A stretch of DNA of 64,000 bases from Acetatifactor sp. (GCA_016290775.1 JAEEVF010000004.1:124001-188000), one strand, 5' to 3'; numbered from the stretch's first letter, positions 8,054 to 19,605 are shown. A program made the numbers and translations. The notes: a model not told the origin generated them from the sequence alone.

Positions 8054-8809
8054 TTATTCCAGATCAAATTCGTATTCATAGTTATCTTCCCTTGTCAATT
8101 CCCCGATGATGGGTTCGCAGATTTCCTCGCGATTTACGTAAGCATGTAATTCCGTCTGCCCCGTCACTCCGTTCAATGTGATCACGATACGATCCAATTC
8201 TTGATATTTCTTTGTGCGAAAAGCGTCCTCTCTGATCCCATGCTCCAAATCTGTCAATGCCACAAACACCGTCTTGATCTGTTCGCAGTTTTTTTCGTCT
8301 TTTTTTATGGAGCTCGTGACGGTAATGCTTTCCTTATCGATCGTCACGGTAAAGATGTCCTGTATTTGCGTGCCGAGATTGTGCATGGCGCCATCGCCTG
8401 CCGCAAGGTAACGATTTAGGGTCGATCTGTCCGCCGCCTCTTGGCTAGATGCCAAGTAAAGCATAATATCATGTGAGACATAGCGGCAAAAGAAGCTGAT
8501 TGCATATACGATGATAAGCGCAGCAGCCAAAAGAACGATTCCGCCAAAGATCAAAGACGTATCACCTTCTCGCCTTAAATACAGGACTTCCTCTTCCTTT
8601 TTGGTAGCCTTTCGATAGAGCACTATGTTGAAAATCAGGCAAAGGATGATTGCAAAACCATCCAGATAAATGATTGGGGGTGCATCAATTGTTTTGCAGT
8701 CCTTGATCAGCCAAATGAGCAAACAGGCAGATAAGACGAGTGATACTGCAAAGGCAATGTTTCGCGCAATCCTTCTAGCCACTAAATACTTTTCCAAAGA
8801 CTCCGTCAT
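8054..8809 (-). CDS. hypothetical membrane protein
   Basis: A 251-residue protein I do not recognise. It has three hydrophobic segments near the N-terminus (about residues 18-36, 45-65 and 85-107), then a soluble C-terminal domain of about 140 residues rich in charged and beta-type sequence (DIFTVTIDKESITVTSSIKK). The start at 8809 (MTESLEKYL) is preferred over the ATG 6 bases upstream because AGGAG is then 8 bases away rather than 2-3. It is the second gene of a two-gene unit with the single-pass protein at 8864-9343 and ends at a strong bidirectional terminator. No enzyme motif, zinc ribbon or lipobox was seen. Confidence 0.75.
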   Translation of the reverse strand: MTESLEKYLVARRIARNIAFAVSLVLSACLLIWLIKDCKTIDAPPIIYLDGFAIILCLIFNIVLYRKATKKEEEVLYLRREGDTSLIFGGIVLLAAALIIVYAISFFCRYVSHDIMLYLASSQEAADRSTLNRYLAAGDGAMHNLGTQIQDIFTVTIDKESITVTSSIKKDEKNCEQIKTVFVALTDLEHGIREDAFRTKKYQELDRIVITLNGVTGQTELHAYVNREEICEPIIGELTREDNYEYEFDLE

Positions 8810-8863
8810 ATGCATGCGCTCCTTTCCGTTCTATGTCTTTCTGTTTTTCACGGTTTTCCAGTC

Positions 8864-9343
8864 TCAGGGAAAGAAGATCTCAAGATAACATTCCCCGCTT
8901 TCTTTTGTGTGAATCAAATAACTTCGCTCATAATCGTCATTCGCTTCCTTTATCTCAACAGGAAAATCATCCTCCGATATGCGGCATGTGGGAGGTATTT
9001 TGCCATCCACATTAGTTTCCCTCTCCACCGTGCTACGAATAATTTTCTGCATGTCTGCAGACATTATAGCGCATAATTCATCCAAGCTACTAAAGGAAAA
9101 AGTCTCTATCCTACATGATTTTTCAAAAAAGCCCTTCGTTCCATAACGTTCGATATAATCCGCGATTTCAGGCAGGGACGCCATTTGAGCGTATTTTGCT
9201 TTATCTTCTGCGGTTAAATCTTTTGAAAAATCCCAAAACATTGATGGCAATAAGAGACACGCCGTAACAATAAAGATTATTACATAGAGTCCAATGCAGA
9301 TCAGAACCAGTTTCATAACAAAGCAAATGAAGTCCTCTAGCAT
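8864..9343 (-). CDS. hypothetical single-pass membrane protein
   Basis: A 159-residue protein with one long hydrophobic segment (about residues 8-33, VMKLVLICIGLYVIIFIVTA) followed by a charged, probably extracytoplasmic domain ending in CYLEIFFP. I do not recognise a family. GGAGG lies 9 bases before the ATG, and a very good promoter (9377-9405) sits just upstream, so the gene is real despite its small size. It is followed after 54 bp by another unknown membrane protein, and the two probably act together. The coding stretch is more AT-rich than its neighbours, which may point to acquisition or to weaker selection. Confidence 0.72.
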   Translation of the reverse strand: MLEDFICFVMKLVLICIGLYVIIFIVTACLLLPSMFWDFSKDLTAEDKAKYAQMASLPEIADYIERYGTKGFFEKSCRIETFSFSSLDELCAIMSADMQKIIRSTVERETNVDGKIPPTCRISEDDFPVEIKEANDDYERSYLIHTKESGECYLEIFFP

Positions 9344-9376
9344 ATTGTTTGGCCTCCGTCATGTTGTCTTGAGACC

Positions 9377-9405
9377 ATCTTAGCATCGCCATCTCCGTTT
9401 GTCAA
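9377..9405 (-). promoter_or_regulatory. sigma-A promoter for the hypothetical membrane pair
   Basis: TTGACA (9400-9405), a 17-bp spacer and TAAGAT (9377-9382) with an extended TGC just before it, on the minus strand 34 bp above the start at 9343. Confidence 0.8.
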
Positions 9406-9443
9406 TATTTATTTATTGTATTACGATAATTACTTTCTGTTAT

Positions 9444-9470
9444 TAAAAGGACTGACGAAGTGTCAGTCCC
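9444..9470 (-). terminator. terminator of the peptide importer operon
   Basis: On the minus strand GGACTGAC-acttc-GTCAGTCC is followed by TTTTAATAA, about 65 bp past the stop at 9534. Confidence 0.85.
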
Positions 9471-9533
9471 TTAAAGTTTGGTTCTTTTGATCCTGTCAAT
9501 ATGCCGCAGGGTTTGGACGCAATCCCAAAGAAA

Positions 9534-11263
<1,730 letters not shown>

Positions 11264-11267
<4 letters not shown>

Positions 11268-12091
11268 TTCTTGCTGGCCTCCTTTCTGCGGATTCCTTCG
11301 CTCAGAAGGGAGAAACCAAGCACGATCCAGACAATGGTAAGGCCAGGCGCGAGGGCATACCAGGGCGCACGGCCAAGATAGCCTTGTGCGTCGGAAAGCA
11401 TCTTGCCAAGACTTGCATCCGGAGGCTGCACGCCAATGCCAAGATAACTCATGCCTGACTCTGCCAGGATCGCATTGTTAAAACCAATGGTCACGCTCAC
11501 CCAGAACACGGAAAAGATGTTGGGGAGGATGTGAACAAACAAGATGCGGAGCTTCTTTACGCCCATCAGCCTTGCGCGGCACACGAAGTCTGCATCACGA
11601 AGGCGGATAAATTCGCTTCGCACGATACGTACGTAGGAGGGCGTGAACACAATGCCCAGCGAAAAGATCACGTTCTGCTTTCCGCTTCCCAAAATGCTGA
11701 TCACGACAAGCGCAAGAAGGATGCTCGGGAATGCGTTGACGGCGTCGGTCACGCGCATGATCGCCTCATCCAGAATGCCGCCGAAATACCCCGTGATGGC
11801 GCCGATCAGGATCCCCGCGCCCGCAGAGATCACGACGATCAGGCTTGATACGATCACAGTGGTTCCAATGCCCTGCATTACACGCGAAAAGATATCCCGG
11901 CCGAAGTTGTCAGTGCCGAAAACGTGCCGAAAACTCGGCGCGTTGAAACGCTCAGCAGCAGACATGGTGGTCGGGCCATAGGGCGTCCAGAAAAAGCTTA
12001 ATATCCCGAGCACGACGGCAAGACCGGTCATCGCCAGTCCCACAAGAAAGTACTTATTCTGTTTCTTAAACCAGCCTGCTACTTTCTTCAC
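11264..12091 (-). CDS. peptide ABC transporter permease (DppC-like)
   Basis: A 275-residue inner-membrane permease of the oligopeptide importer. It shows an N-terminal membrane segment (about residues 15-35), the family motif GTDNFGRDIFSRV (about residues 59-71), about five more membrane segments, and the EAA-type loop contacting the ATPase (about residues 150-175). AESGMSYLGIGVQPP lies near the C-terminus, as in DppC/OppC proteins. It pairs with the DppB-like protein 15 bp upstream, and its stop overlaps the ATPase start by 4 bp. Confidence 0.94.
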
Positions 12092-12106
12092 GCGCGTCTC
12101 CTTCGC

Positions 12107-13066
12107 TTACTTGTTGCTGATCCTCGGGTCGATGATGCGATAAAGCACGTCGACGAGGAAATATACTACGATCACGACAAAGGTGATATATAAGATCAAG
12201 ATTTCCACCACGGGGAAGTCTCTTGTTGAGATCGAACTGATCAGGAGCTTGCCAATGCCGGGAAGGCTGAACACCTGCTCCACCACAATGCTGCCGGCCA
12301 CGATCTCCGCCACGATCATGCCAAGGAAGGTCACCACGGGCATCATGGCATTTCGAAGCACGTGGAAATAAGCAACGCGACGCTCGGACGCACCTTTGCT
12401 GTAGGCCGTTCGCACGTAATCGCTGCCACTTTCCATAAGCATGGAATTGCGCAGAAACCTTGCCGTCATGGCAATCTTGGGGATGGCCACGGAAATGGCC
12501 GGGAAGATCATATAGCGCACGCACCCCCAAAAGTTGTCGCGGTAGCTCACGTAGCCGCCGGGCGCAAACCATTTGAGGACTATGCCAAAAAGATATGTCA
12601 CAAGGACGCCAAGAAAGAACGACGGAACGGCCATGGCCGTCTGCGTTCCCATGTTCATAAGGACGTCAAATGCTTTGTTCTTGCTCCTGGCCCAGAAAAC
12701 GCCAAGGGGTATAGCGATCACGGCGATCAGGATCATGGAAAGTGCCGCAAGGAGGAGCGTTACGGGAAGCTTGTCACCGATCAGCTCCGCCACGGGCATC
12801 ATCTGATTCATGTTTTTGGAATAACGGTAGCTCTCACCGAAATCTCCGCGAAGGACATTGCCTGCCCAGCGCACATAGCGCACCACGGGAGGCTTGTCGA
12901 GGCCGAGCTCTTTGCGCAGGGCCTCTTCTCTCTCGGGCGTCGCTTCCGTGCCAAGGATGGAGGTCACGACGTCGCCCGGGATGATCTGGAACGCAAGAAA
13001 GGCCAGCACGGATACCAGGAACAACGTCATAATGAGAGTAACGATCTTCTTTACCAGGTATTTCAT
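12107..13066 (-). CDS. peptide ABC transporter permease (DppB-like)
   Basis: A 319-residue permease, first membrane subunit of the importer. It starts MKYLVKKIVTLIMTLF with one membrane segment. A periplasm-side loop follows with LRKELGLDKPPVVRYVRW and GDFGESYRYSKNMNQM, typical of DppB/OppB, then five membrane segments and the C-terminal VEQVFSLPGIGKLL motif. The start at 13066 is set by AGGAGG 6 bases upstream; the longer frame from 13117 has no ribosome site. Order in the operon is binding protein, DppB, DppC, fused ATPase. Confidence 0.94.
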   Translation of the reverse strand: MKYLVKKIVTLIMTLFLVSVLAFLAFQIIPGDVVTSILGTEATPEREEALRKELGLDKPPVVRYVRWAGNVLRGDFGESYRYSKNMNQMMPVAELIGDKLPVTLLLAALSMILIAVIAIPLGVFWARSKNKAFDVLMNMGTQTAMAVPSFFLGVLVTYLFGIVLKWFAPGGYVSYRDNFWGCVRYMIFPAISVAIPKIAMTARFLRNSMLMESGSDYVRTAYSKGASERRVAYFHVLRNAMMPVVTFLGMIVAEIVAGSIVVEQVFSLPGIGKLLISSISTRDFPVVEILILYITFVVIVVYFLVDVLYRIIDPRISNK

Positions 13067-13126
13067 GCCAGCCCTCCTTTCTTTCCATGAAAGGCGCCCA
13101 TAAGGGGCGATCAACATGTTTTCTAT

Positions 13127-14719
13127 TTACTTGACAAAATATACCGTGCTCATGTCCTGCACGTAGATGGGATAGAATTTATATCCCGCAAGGTCCTTGC
13201 TCAGTGCGATGGTGATGGGAGGATCCTGGATGAATGCCGTGCCGGCTTCCTTCACGAAGATCTCCTGCGCCTCTTTGTAGTACTTTGCCTTCTCTTCGAT
13301 GGTCATGGCTGCTTCTGCCTTCTTGTAGGCGGCGTCATATTCATCGCTTGCGAAGTTGATGAAGTTCTTTTTGTGACCCTTCTGGAAACGTACCATCAGG
13401 TAGCTCGGCGTCATGTCGCTGGTGATGGCGCAGATCGATGCCTGGAACTTGCTTCCCTTGTAAACGTCCTCCAGCCAGGTGTTCCACTCAACGAGCTCGA
13501 TCTTGCAGGTGATGCCTGCTTCCTTCATCTGGTCAGCCAGCACCTCCGCCGTCTGAACGTGTGCCTCGTAGTTGGAAGGTACGATCACGGAAAACTCAAT
13601 GCCGTTGGGATATCCGGCCTCCGCAAGGAGCTGCTTTGCCTTCTCGATGTTTGCGCCAGTGCCGTAAACATCGTTCAGGTCAACGTAATAATCCTTCAGG
13701 GTAGGCAACATGCCTGCGCTGATGATGGTGCCGTTGCCGCCAACCACGAACTCATTTGCAAGGTCTCTGTCCATAGCATAGCATACCGCCTGACGAACCT
13801 TTACGTTGTCAAAGGGTGCCACTGCATTGTTCAGGAACATTGCCTGCAATGCGTCAGAGGGTGCCGAGAGGATCTGGTAATCATTTGCCAGCTCCAAAGC
13901 CTGGGAATCGGTCAGATAAGAATACAGATCGATGCTGTGGCCCTTCAGCTCCAAAAGTGCGGTGTCTGCGCCACTTACGATCTTGAAATTAACTTCATCC
14001 AGGTAGGGCAGGCCCTGCTGCCAGTAGTCCGGGTTCTTCTTTACCACAAGGCCCTCCTGGGGCTTGTAGGATACAAAAGAAAACGGTCCGGTACCGATGG
14101 GGTTTGAGCCTTCCGTCTCTCCGCTGCCTGCGGGAATGATGGCTGCCGTGAAGCTGTAGATCAGCTCCAGGTTTGCACTGTCCGTCGTTACCTGAACCGT
14201 TTTTGCATCAACAATGTCAACGCTCGTAAGTTTTGTCAGGCTCGAGATCAGTGGTGTGCCGTCAAGCAAGCCGGAAGCCCTCTCCAAGGAGTACTTGACG
14301 TCCTCAGCCGTAACGTTCTTGCCGTTGTGGAACTTTACATTGTCACGCAGCGTGAACGTGTAGGTGAGCCCATCCTCCGATACGGAGTAATCACTAGCGA
14401 CTGCACAGATCAAAGAGCCATTTTCGTTGACTTTTAATAATCCTTCAAAAATGTTGAACAGAATCTCCTTAGTTCCTGCCGCAGTAGCTTTGTGTGGGTC
14501 AAGACTGTCAATATCCTGTTGTACTCCAACCACCACTTTTCCGCCGTAGGTAGGTTCGGTCTTCGCATCGGAAGTACCGGTTCCCTGCTGTCCGGAAACA
14601 TTGCTTTGCGTGGGGTTTGAAGCGGTAGAGGACTTATCCCCCGAAGACTTGCCACCTGCGCAACCGCCCAGTGCAGCGACCAAGAGAAGTGCCATGAGGG
14701 TAATGCTGATTTTCTTCAT
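13127..14719 (-). CDS. peptide ABC transporter substrate-binding lipoprotein
   Basis: A 530-residue family 5 extracellular solute-binding protein. A lipoprotein signal ends in LGGC with the lipidated Cys at residue 20, followed by a Ser/Gly/Thr-rich linker (about residues 21-58). The mature protein shows the family pattern YGGKVVVGVQQDIDSLDPHK, then ILFNIFEGLLKV, then FHNGKNVTAEDVKYSLERA. It sits outside the membrane and delivers ligands, probably peptides, to the DppBC-like permeases. It is the first gene of the importer operon with its own promoter upstream. Some family members bind heme, nickel or sugars, so the peptide assignment is by family average. Confidence 0.93.
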   Translation of the reverse strand: MKKISITLMALLLVAALGGCAGGKSSGDKSSTASNPTQSNVSGQQGTGTSDAKTEPTYGGKVVVGVQQDIDSLDPHKATAAGTKEILFNIFEGLLKVNENGSLICAVASDYSVSEDGLTYTFTLRDNVKFHNGKNVTAEDVKYSLERASGLLDGTPLISSLTKLTSVDIVDAKTVQVTTDSANLELIYSFTAAIIPAGSGETEGSNPIGTGPFSFVSYKPQEGLVVKKNPDYWQQGLPYLDEVNFKIVSGADTALLELKGHSIDLYSYLTDSQALELANDYQILSAPSDALQAMFLNNAVAPFDNVKVRQAVCYAMDRDLANEFVVGGNGTIISAGMLPTLKDYYVDLNDVYGTGANIEKAKQLLAEAGYPNGIEFSVIVPSNYEAHVQTAEVLADQMKEAGITCKIELVEWNTWLEDVYKGSKFQASICAITSDMTPSYLMVRFQKGHKKNFINFASDEYDAAYKKAEAAMTIEEKAKYYKEAQEIFVKEAGTAFIQDPPITIALSKDLAGYKFYPIYVQDMSTVYFVK

Positions 14720-14774
14720 AATGCTCTCCCTTTCTTCAAGAAAATAAATCTCTCACTATGTAATTGTCACCCTC

Positions 14775-14802
14775 ATTGTAACATAGAAAGCGGGAAAAGC
14801 AA
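14775..14802 (-). promoter_or_regulatory. promoter of the peptide importer operon
   Basis: Minus strand TTGCTT (14797-14802), a 16-bp spacer and TACAAT (14775-14780), 56 bp above the start at 14719. Confidence 0.65.
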
Positions 14803-14823
14803 GTATTTTTCGGGGTACAATCC

Positions 14824-16092
14824 TTACATCACCTGTTTTCCGAAAAAATATCCCGTCGCATAAACAGACATGAGAAAAGCCAAAATCGAGATCACCCAAG
14901 GATATGCCTTCGGATGGCGCTTTATGAATTCTCCCGCGATCACGTACAGCGGAAGCGCGCAGACCATGTACCGGCTGCCGCTGATCAGCCAGGTCACGGA
15001 GTAATTGATCATCACATAAACAAACAGGAATGCGGTATATTTCAACGGATGCCTCTTTACGCCGTAATATAAAGCCAAGAACGCCAGGAAGAAAAAGATT
15101 ACCTCCGGCAGGAACATACAGACTTTAAGCGTCGGCTGAGGGTTGGGATTCCGAAGATATCCCGTGATCTCTGCCAGACAATTCGTAAAGAAGGTCGGTG
15201 AATGGTACCAGTGTTCGCGCTGATATTTCGCGAAAGCGAAGGCATCGCCCTCGATCGAATAGTTGATGAAGAGGTAACAGAGCATTCCCAGGGGCGTCAG
15301 GAACAAAAAGATGGCCTTGGTAAAGAAGGCCTTAAAGAACGGCAGGGCCTTCTTTTCGCGGAAATACTGGAACGGTGGGTACGTCACAAGGAATTCCACC
15401 ATGCCCACGCCAAGGATGATCACGCCCTGCATGCGACAAAGAGCGCACAAAATGCCAACCACGCCCGCGAGAAGCCACATGTGTTTTTTGATCAGGTAAA
15501 AGCTGATCGCGAGGACGCAGAAAAACAGGCCCTCCGTCATGCTTGCGCCAAAGTAAAAGGCAAAGGGCGAAACGCTAAGAAGTACAAGACTTTTTTCAGC
15601 CGTTTCCGCATCATATTCTTCCGCCAAAGTCGCATAAAAGAAGGCCGCGCCGACTGCATATGCGATCGCGGACGTAAGGATCCCCGCAAGCTGCCAGTTA
15701 TGGCAGACAAAGTGCATGACGCGCACGGCCCAGGGATACAAAGGGAAAAAGACCAAAAAGAGGTGCCTTCCCTTGTCCACAAAGTGCTCGTAGCCATACT
15801 GCGCGATCTCAAGATAATGCAGTGCGTCCCAGCGGTTCCAGCAAGAAAGATAGCCATTTAAGGTTACGACTTTATCCGCGAGATGCATGTAGTAAATGAT
15901 GCCCCCACACAGGAAGATCAAAACGCGGAAAAGAAGCGCAAGCCCAAAGACGATCGCCATCGTCCGAAAAGTCACGGCCTTCTTTGTTTCCGCATCCGGC
16001 GGTGCGTCCTTTTTGCCACAGAGTTCTTTGTCAAACCTCAAAAACCACAGGATCAAAAATCCCAGGACCATCAGTATTAAGAGAATCTTCAT
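14824..16092 (-). CDS. Gpi18/PIG-V-like membrane mannosyltransferase
   Basis: A 422-residue polytopic protein with about ten membrane segments. The diagnostic stretch is CWNRWDALHYLEIAQYGYE (about residues 84-102), matching the W-RWDA-HYL-IA-GY motif of PIG-V/Gpi18-like glycosyltransferases, followed by FFPLYPW. Such enzymes use a lipid-linked sugar donor on the outer face of the membrane. The start at 16092 is preferred to the ATG at 16098 because the AGGGGGG ribosome site is 6 bases before the former. It is the last gene of a gmd-fcl-manC set, so a mannose- or fucose-containing surface glycan is the likely product. No terminator was found after it. Confidence 0.8.
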   Translation of the reverse strand: MKILLILMVLGFLILWFLRFDKELCGKKDAPPDAETKKAVTFRTMAIVFGLALLFRVLIFLCGGIIYYMHLADKVVTLNGYLSCWNRWDALHYLEIAQYGYEHFVDKGRHLFLVFFPLYPWAVRVMHFVCHNWQLAGILTSAIAYAVGAAFFYATLAEEYDAETAEKSLVLLSVSPFAFYFGASMTEGLFFCVLAISFYLIKKHMWLLAGVVGILCALCRMQGVIILGVGMVEFLVTYPPFQYFREKKALPFFKAFFTKAIFLFLTPLGMLCYLFINYSIEGDAFAFAKYQREHWYHSPTFFTNCLAEITGYLRNPNPQPTLKVCMFLPEVIFFFLAFLALYYGVKRHPLKYTAFLFVYVMINYSVTWLISGSRYMVCALPLYVIAGEFIKRHPKAYPWVISILAFLMSVYATGYFFGKQVM

Positions 16093-16122
16093 GTTCATCC
16101 CCCCCTACGAGTTGCCAAGCTC

Positions 16123-17463
16123 TTACTTATGCCAAGGCAATTCATGCTTGATCTTGTCGCTTACGGTAATGTCCTTGCCAAGCTGCACTTCGATCATCTG
16201 CAGCTCCGTCTCCGCAAAAACGGTATGCTTGCAACCAATGGGCATTCTTATGACGTCGCCTGCGCTGATCATGCGAGGCGATCCGTCCAAAATGGCCTTC
16301 CCTCTTCCGGAAATGACCGTCCAGACCTCTTCCCTGTGCTCGTGGCTGTGATAATTCATGCCGTGTCCGGGATTTAGGGTCACCTGGATCGTCATGCTCT
16401 CCGGCTTTACGTCAAGCACGCGAAAGCTTCCCCAGCTCTTTTCCGCAAACATGATCTGCTGATCGATCGCATCCACGAAAGGCTTGATATAGGAGCTTTG
16501 CTCCTTGTCGCTGACAAGGATGCCGTCTGCGCTGGCCGCGATCACGACGTTCTTAAGACCCATTGCAAGAACGGGAATGCCAAGCTCGTTGACCACGTGC
16601 ACGTTCTCGCACTTTTCGTTCATGCGCACGTCGCCAATGGCATTTCCCTCCATGGCCTCCGTCAGCGTGTTCCAGGTGCCGAGGTCCTTCCACTCTCCCG
16701 CGAAACGAAGCACCGCGATGTCTTTTTCATGCTCAACGACCGCATAGTCAAAACTGATCTTGGTGAGAGTCTCATATTTGTCAAACAAGTCCTGATAATC
16801 CGTAAAATCGATCAGTTCATGCGCGCGGTCCAAAACATAGCGCAGTTTATAAGCAAACACGCCGCCGTTCCAAAGTCCGCCCGCGTCAATGTACTTTTGC
16901 GCCGTGGCCGCATCCGGTTTTTCCTTAAAGGTGTCAACCTTCGCCACCTCATCCTTGCTCTTCGGTAAGATATAACCATATTTTTCCGAAGGATAGGTCG
17001 GGTCGATGCCCATAAGCGTCAGGTTGGCCGTGCCTGCCTGCGCAAGCTCCCAAAGCCTTTTGATCGTCTGGAAATAATCATCATTCACGTAAGGGTCCAC
17101 GGGGCAGACCACGACAGCCTCATCTGCAGGAACGCCAAGCATGTCGTGAAGATATGCCGTCGCAAGCGCGATCGCGGGAAAGGTGTCCCTTCTGCAGGGC
17201 TCCACAGAGATCCCCACCTGCTCTCCGAGCTGATTGTGCAACGCACTCACCTGCGATTTCGAGGTGGCAATGGTAATCTTGGCGTCCGCATCCACCTTCC
17301 TGATCTGGCGGTAAACGCGCTGTACCATGGATTCATAGGCTTCCTCGGAAATGTCGTTGCCCTCCGGCTTTTGGAAGATCTTGATAAACTGCTTGCTTCG
17401 TACGTCATTGGAAAGAGGCCAAAGTCGCTTGCCTGAGCCTCCGGAAAGTAACACAATGTTCAT
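16123..17463 (-). CDS. manC: mannose-1-phosphate guanylyltransferase (ManC-like)
   Basis: A 446-residue enzyme making GDP-mannose from mannose-1-phosphate and GTP. The nucleotidyltransferase start LLSGGSGKRLWPLSND is at about residues 4-19, with FKEKPDAATAQKYI (about residue 170) and WNGGVFAYK in the sugar-binding part. A C-terminal cupin (NPGHGMNYHSHEHREEVWTV) matches the type II phosphomannose isomerase domain of bifunctional ManC/CpsB proteins, so it may also isomerise fructose-6-phosphate. The start at 17463 is chosen from AAGGGG 7 bases upstream. It feeds Gmd and Fcl in the same operon. A phosphomannomutase gene is not nearby. Confidence 0.93.
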   Translation of the reverse strand: MNIVLLSGGSGKRLWPLSNDVRSKQFIKIFQKPEGNDISEEAYESMVQRVYRQIRKVDADAKITIATSKSQVSALHNQLGEQVGISVEPCRRDTFPAIALATAYLHDMLGVPADEAVVVCPVDPYVNDDYFQTIKRLWELAQAGTANLTLMGIDPTYPSEKYGYILPKSKDEVAKVDTFKEKPDAATAQKYIDAGGLWNGGVFAYKLRYVLDRAHELIDFTDYQDLFDKYETLTKISFDYAVVEHEKDIAVLRFAGEWKDLGTWNTLTEAMEGNAIGDVRMNEKCENVHVVNELGIPVLAMGLKNVVIAASADGILVSDKEQSSYIKPFVDAIDQQIMFAEKSWGSFRVLDVKPESMTIQVTLNPGHGMNYHSHEHREEVWTVISGRGKAILDGSPRMISAGDVIRMPIGCKHTVFAETELQMIEVQLGKDITVSDKIKHELPWHK

Positions 17464-17503
17464 GGTCATTCCCCTTTTGGTTTACGATATCCCTTCGCGC
17501 AGC

Positions 17504-18448
17504 CTATCTTTCCGCGCGCATCGGGTTGTTTAAGAAATCTTCATAGGCAAGGCGGATGCCATCCTCAAGCTCCGTCTTGTAGGTCCAGCCGAGCTTCGTC
17601 GCCTTGCTTACGTCGAGGAGCTTTCTGGGCGTTCCGTTAGGTTTTGAGGGATCCCAAAGGATTTCGCCTTCATATCCCACCACCTTTGCCACAAGCTCCG
17701 TCAGTTCCTTGATGGTCAACTCCTTGCCGGTACCTGCGTTCACGGTCTCATTGCCGCTGTAATTGTTCATCAGGAACACGCAAAGGTTCGCGAGGTCATC
17801 CACGTAAAGGAACTCGCGCAGCGGGCTTCCGTCCCCCCAGCAGGTCACGGATTTCGCGCCGTTTTGCTTTGCTTCATGGAAGCGGCGGATCAACGCAGGC
17901 AGCACGTGGCTGTGCTCAGGATGATAATTGTCATTGGGACCGTAAAGGTTCGTCGGCATGACGGAAATATAGTCCGTGCCATACTGGCCGTTTAAGTACT
18001 CACAATACTTCAGACCGCTGATCTTTGCGAGAGCATATGCCTCATTGGTCTGCTCCAAGGAAGAGGTCAGAAGGCAGCTCTCAGGCATGGGCTGCGGCGC
18101 CATTCTCGGGTAGATGCAAGAGCTCCCAAGAAACTCCAGCTTCTTACAGCCATTCTGCCATGCCGCATGGATCACGTTCATCTCCAGGATCATGTTGTCA
18201 TACATGAAATCCGCCTTGGCAGTTGCATTTCCCATGATGCCGCCCACCTTGGCAGCCGCAAGAAAAACATATTCCGGCTTTTCCTCGGCAAAGAATTTCT
18301 CCACCTGGTCCTGGCGGGTCAAGTCCAGCTCCTTATGGGTCCGAAGGACAAGGTTGTGATAGCCCTGACGCTCCAGCTCCCGTACGATCGCGCTGCCCAC
18401 CATGCCCCGGTGACCAGCCACGTAAATCTTTGCATTCTTCTCCATCAT
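17504..18448 (-). CDS. fcl: GDP-L-fucose synthase
   Basis: A 314-residue short-chain dehydrogenase/epimerase that turns GDP-4-keto-6-deoxymannose into GDP-L-fucose with NADPH. The Rossmann motif [10 protein letters not shown] is at about residues 12-21. [18 protein letters not shown] (about residue 105) and the catalytic YALAK (about residues 138-142) are characteristic of Fcl/WcaG. It starts right after the gmd stop with a weak ribosome site, so it is probably translationally coupled. Together with gmd and manC it completes GDP-fucose supply. No fucosyltransferase is recognised nearby. Confidence 0.95.
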   Translation of the reverse strand: MMEKNAKIYVAGHRGMVGSAIVRELERQGYHNLVLRTHKELDLTRQDQVEKFFAEEKPEYVFLAAAKVGGIMGNATAKADFMYDNMILEMNVIHAAWQNGCKKLEFLGSSCIYPRMAPQPMPESCLLTSSLEQTNEAYALAKISGLKYCEYLNGQYGTDYISVMPTNLYGPNDNYHPEHSHVLPALIRRFHEAKQNGAKSVTCWGDGSPLREFLYVDDLANLCVFLMNNYSGNETVNAGTGKELTIKELTELVAKVVGYEGEILWDPSKPNGTPRKLLDVSKATKLGWTYKTELEDGIRLAYEDFLNNPMRAER

Positions 18449-18449
18449 A

Positions 18450-19538
18450 TTATTTCACCACGCCCTTCTCAAGATACTCTGCAAGGTTCGTCTTGATGTG
18501 CTCCTCGGCACGCTCCACTGCGACCTTCTTCATGTCATGCTCCACCATGATGCGGACCAGCTCCTCAAAGCTTGTCTTGGTGGGATTCCAGCCCAGCTCA
18601 CGCTTTGCCTTGGAGGGATCGCCCCAAAGGTTTACAACGTCCGTGGGTCTGTAGAAGTCGGGGCTTACTTCAACGACGACCTTCCCGGTCGCCTTGTCAA
18701 TGCCCTTCTCGTCCATGCCCTCGCCCTGCCATTCCAGCTCAATGCCGGCATGATGGAAGGCCAGCGTTGCGAACTCACGCACGGAATGCTGCACGCCCGT
18801 CGCGATCACGAAATCTTCGGGCTTACTGTTCTGCAGGATCAGCCACATGCATTCAACGTAATCCTTTGCATAGCCCCAGTCGCGAAGGCTCGAAAGATTG
18901 CCCAAATAAAGCTTTTCCTGCTTTCCCTGCGCGATGCGGGCTGCTGCCAGCGTGATCTTCCTAGTCACAAAGGTCTCGCCTCTGCGCTCAGACTCGTGGT
19001 TGAACAAGATTCCGGAGCAGCAGAACATGTTGTATGCCTCACGATATTCCTTCGTGATCCAGAAGCCATATTGCTTCGCCACGGCATAAGGGCTGTATGG
19101 ATGGAACGGGGTGTTCTCGTTCTGAGGCACCTCTTCCACCTTGCCGTAAAGCTCCGAGGTGGACGCCTGGTAGATGCGGCAGGTATCAGCGAGGCCGCAG
19201 ATCCTGACTGCTTCCAGCACGCGCAGCACGCCAGTTGCATCTACGTCTGCCGTAAACTCCGGCACGTCGAAGCTGACCTGCACGTGGCTCTGTGCTGCCA
19301 GATTATAGATTTCATCCGGCCGTACTGCGGAAATAACCTTAAGAAGACTCATGGAATCCGCCAGATCTCCGTAATGCAGGTGGAATCTGGGATTCCCCTC
19401 GAGATGTGCAATACGCTCGCGGAAGTCCACGGACGAACGACGGATGATCCCATGCACGTCATAGCCCTTCTCCAAAAGAAACTCGGACAGATACGAACCA
19501 TCCTGCCCCGTAACGCCAGTGATCAATGCTTTTTTCAT
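18450..19538 (-). CDS. gmd: GDP-mannose 4,6-dehydratase
   Basis: A 362-residue NADP-dependent dehydratase, the first committed step to GDP-fucose. [10 protein letters not shown] (residues 8-17) is the nucleotide-binding motif. [27 protein letters not shown] and the catalytic pair in [11 protein letters not shown] (about residues 153-163) are specific to Gmd. The start at 19538 follows GGAGG at 6 bases. It is the first gene of the gmd-fcl-manC-mannosyltransferase operon. A TATAAT at about 19593 on the minus strand may be its -10, with no good -35, and it lies right after the terminator of the preceding AraC gene. Confidence 0.96.
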   Translation of the reverse strand: MKKALITGVTGQDGSYLSEFLLEKGYDVHGIIRRSSVDFRERIAHLEGNPRFHLHYGDLADSMSLLKVISAVRPDEIYNLAAQSHVQVSFDVPEFTADVDATGVLRVLEAVRICGLADTCRIYQASTSELYGKVEEVPQNENTPFHPYSPYAVAKQYGFWITKEYREAYNMFCCSGILFNHESERRGETFVTRKITLAAARIAQGKQEKLYLGNLSSLRDWGYAKDYVECMWLILQNSKPEDFVIATGVQHSVREFATLAFHHAGIELEWQGEGMDEKGIDKATGKVVVEVSPDFYRPTDVVNLWGDPSKAKRELGWNPTKTSFEELVRIMVEHDMKKVAVERAEEHIKTNLAEYLEKGVVK

Positions 19539-19605
19539 ACTATGCCTCCGTATATGTTATCCTAAGATAGTTTACAATTGCCAACCTTGTTGATTATAAC
19601 AAACA

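Noticed and set aside
12362..13090. 242-codon open frame on the plus strand
   Set aside because: It is antisense to the DppB-like permease, which has clear motifs and a ribosome site.
18498..19565. 355-codon open frame on the plus strand
   Set aside because: It is the exact shadow of gmd, with no supporting ribosome site or protein motif.
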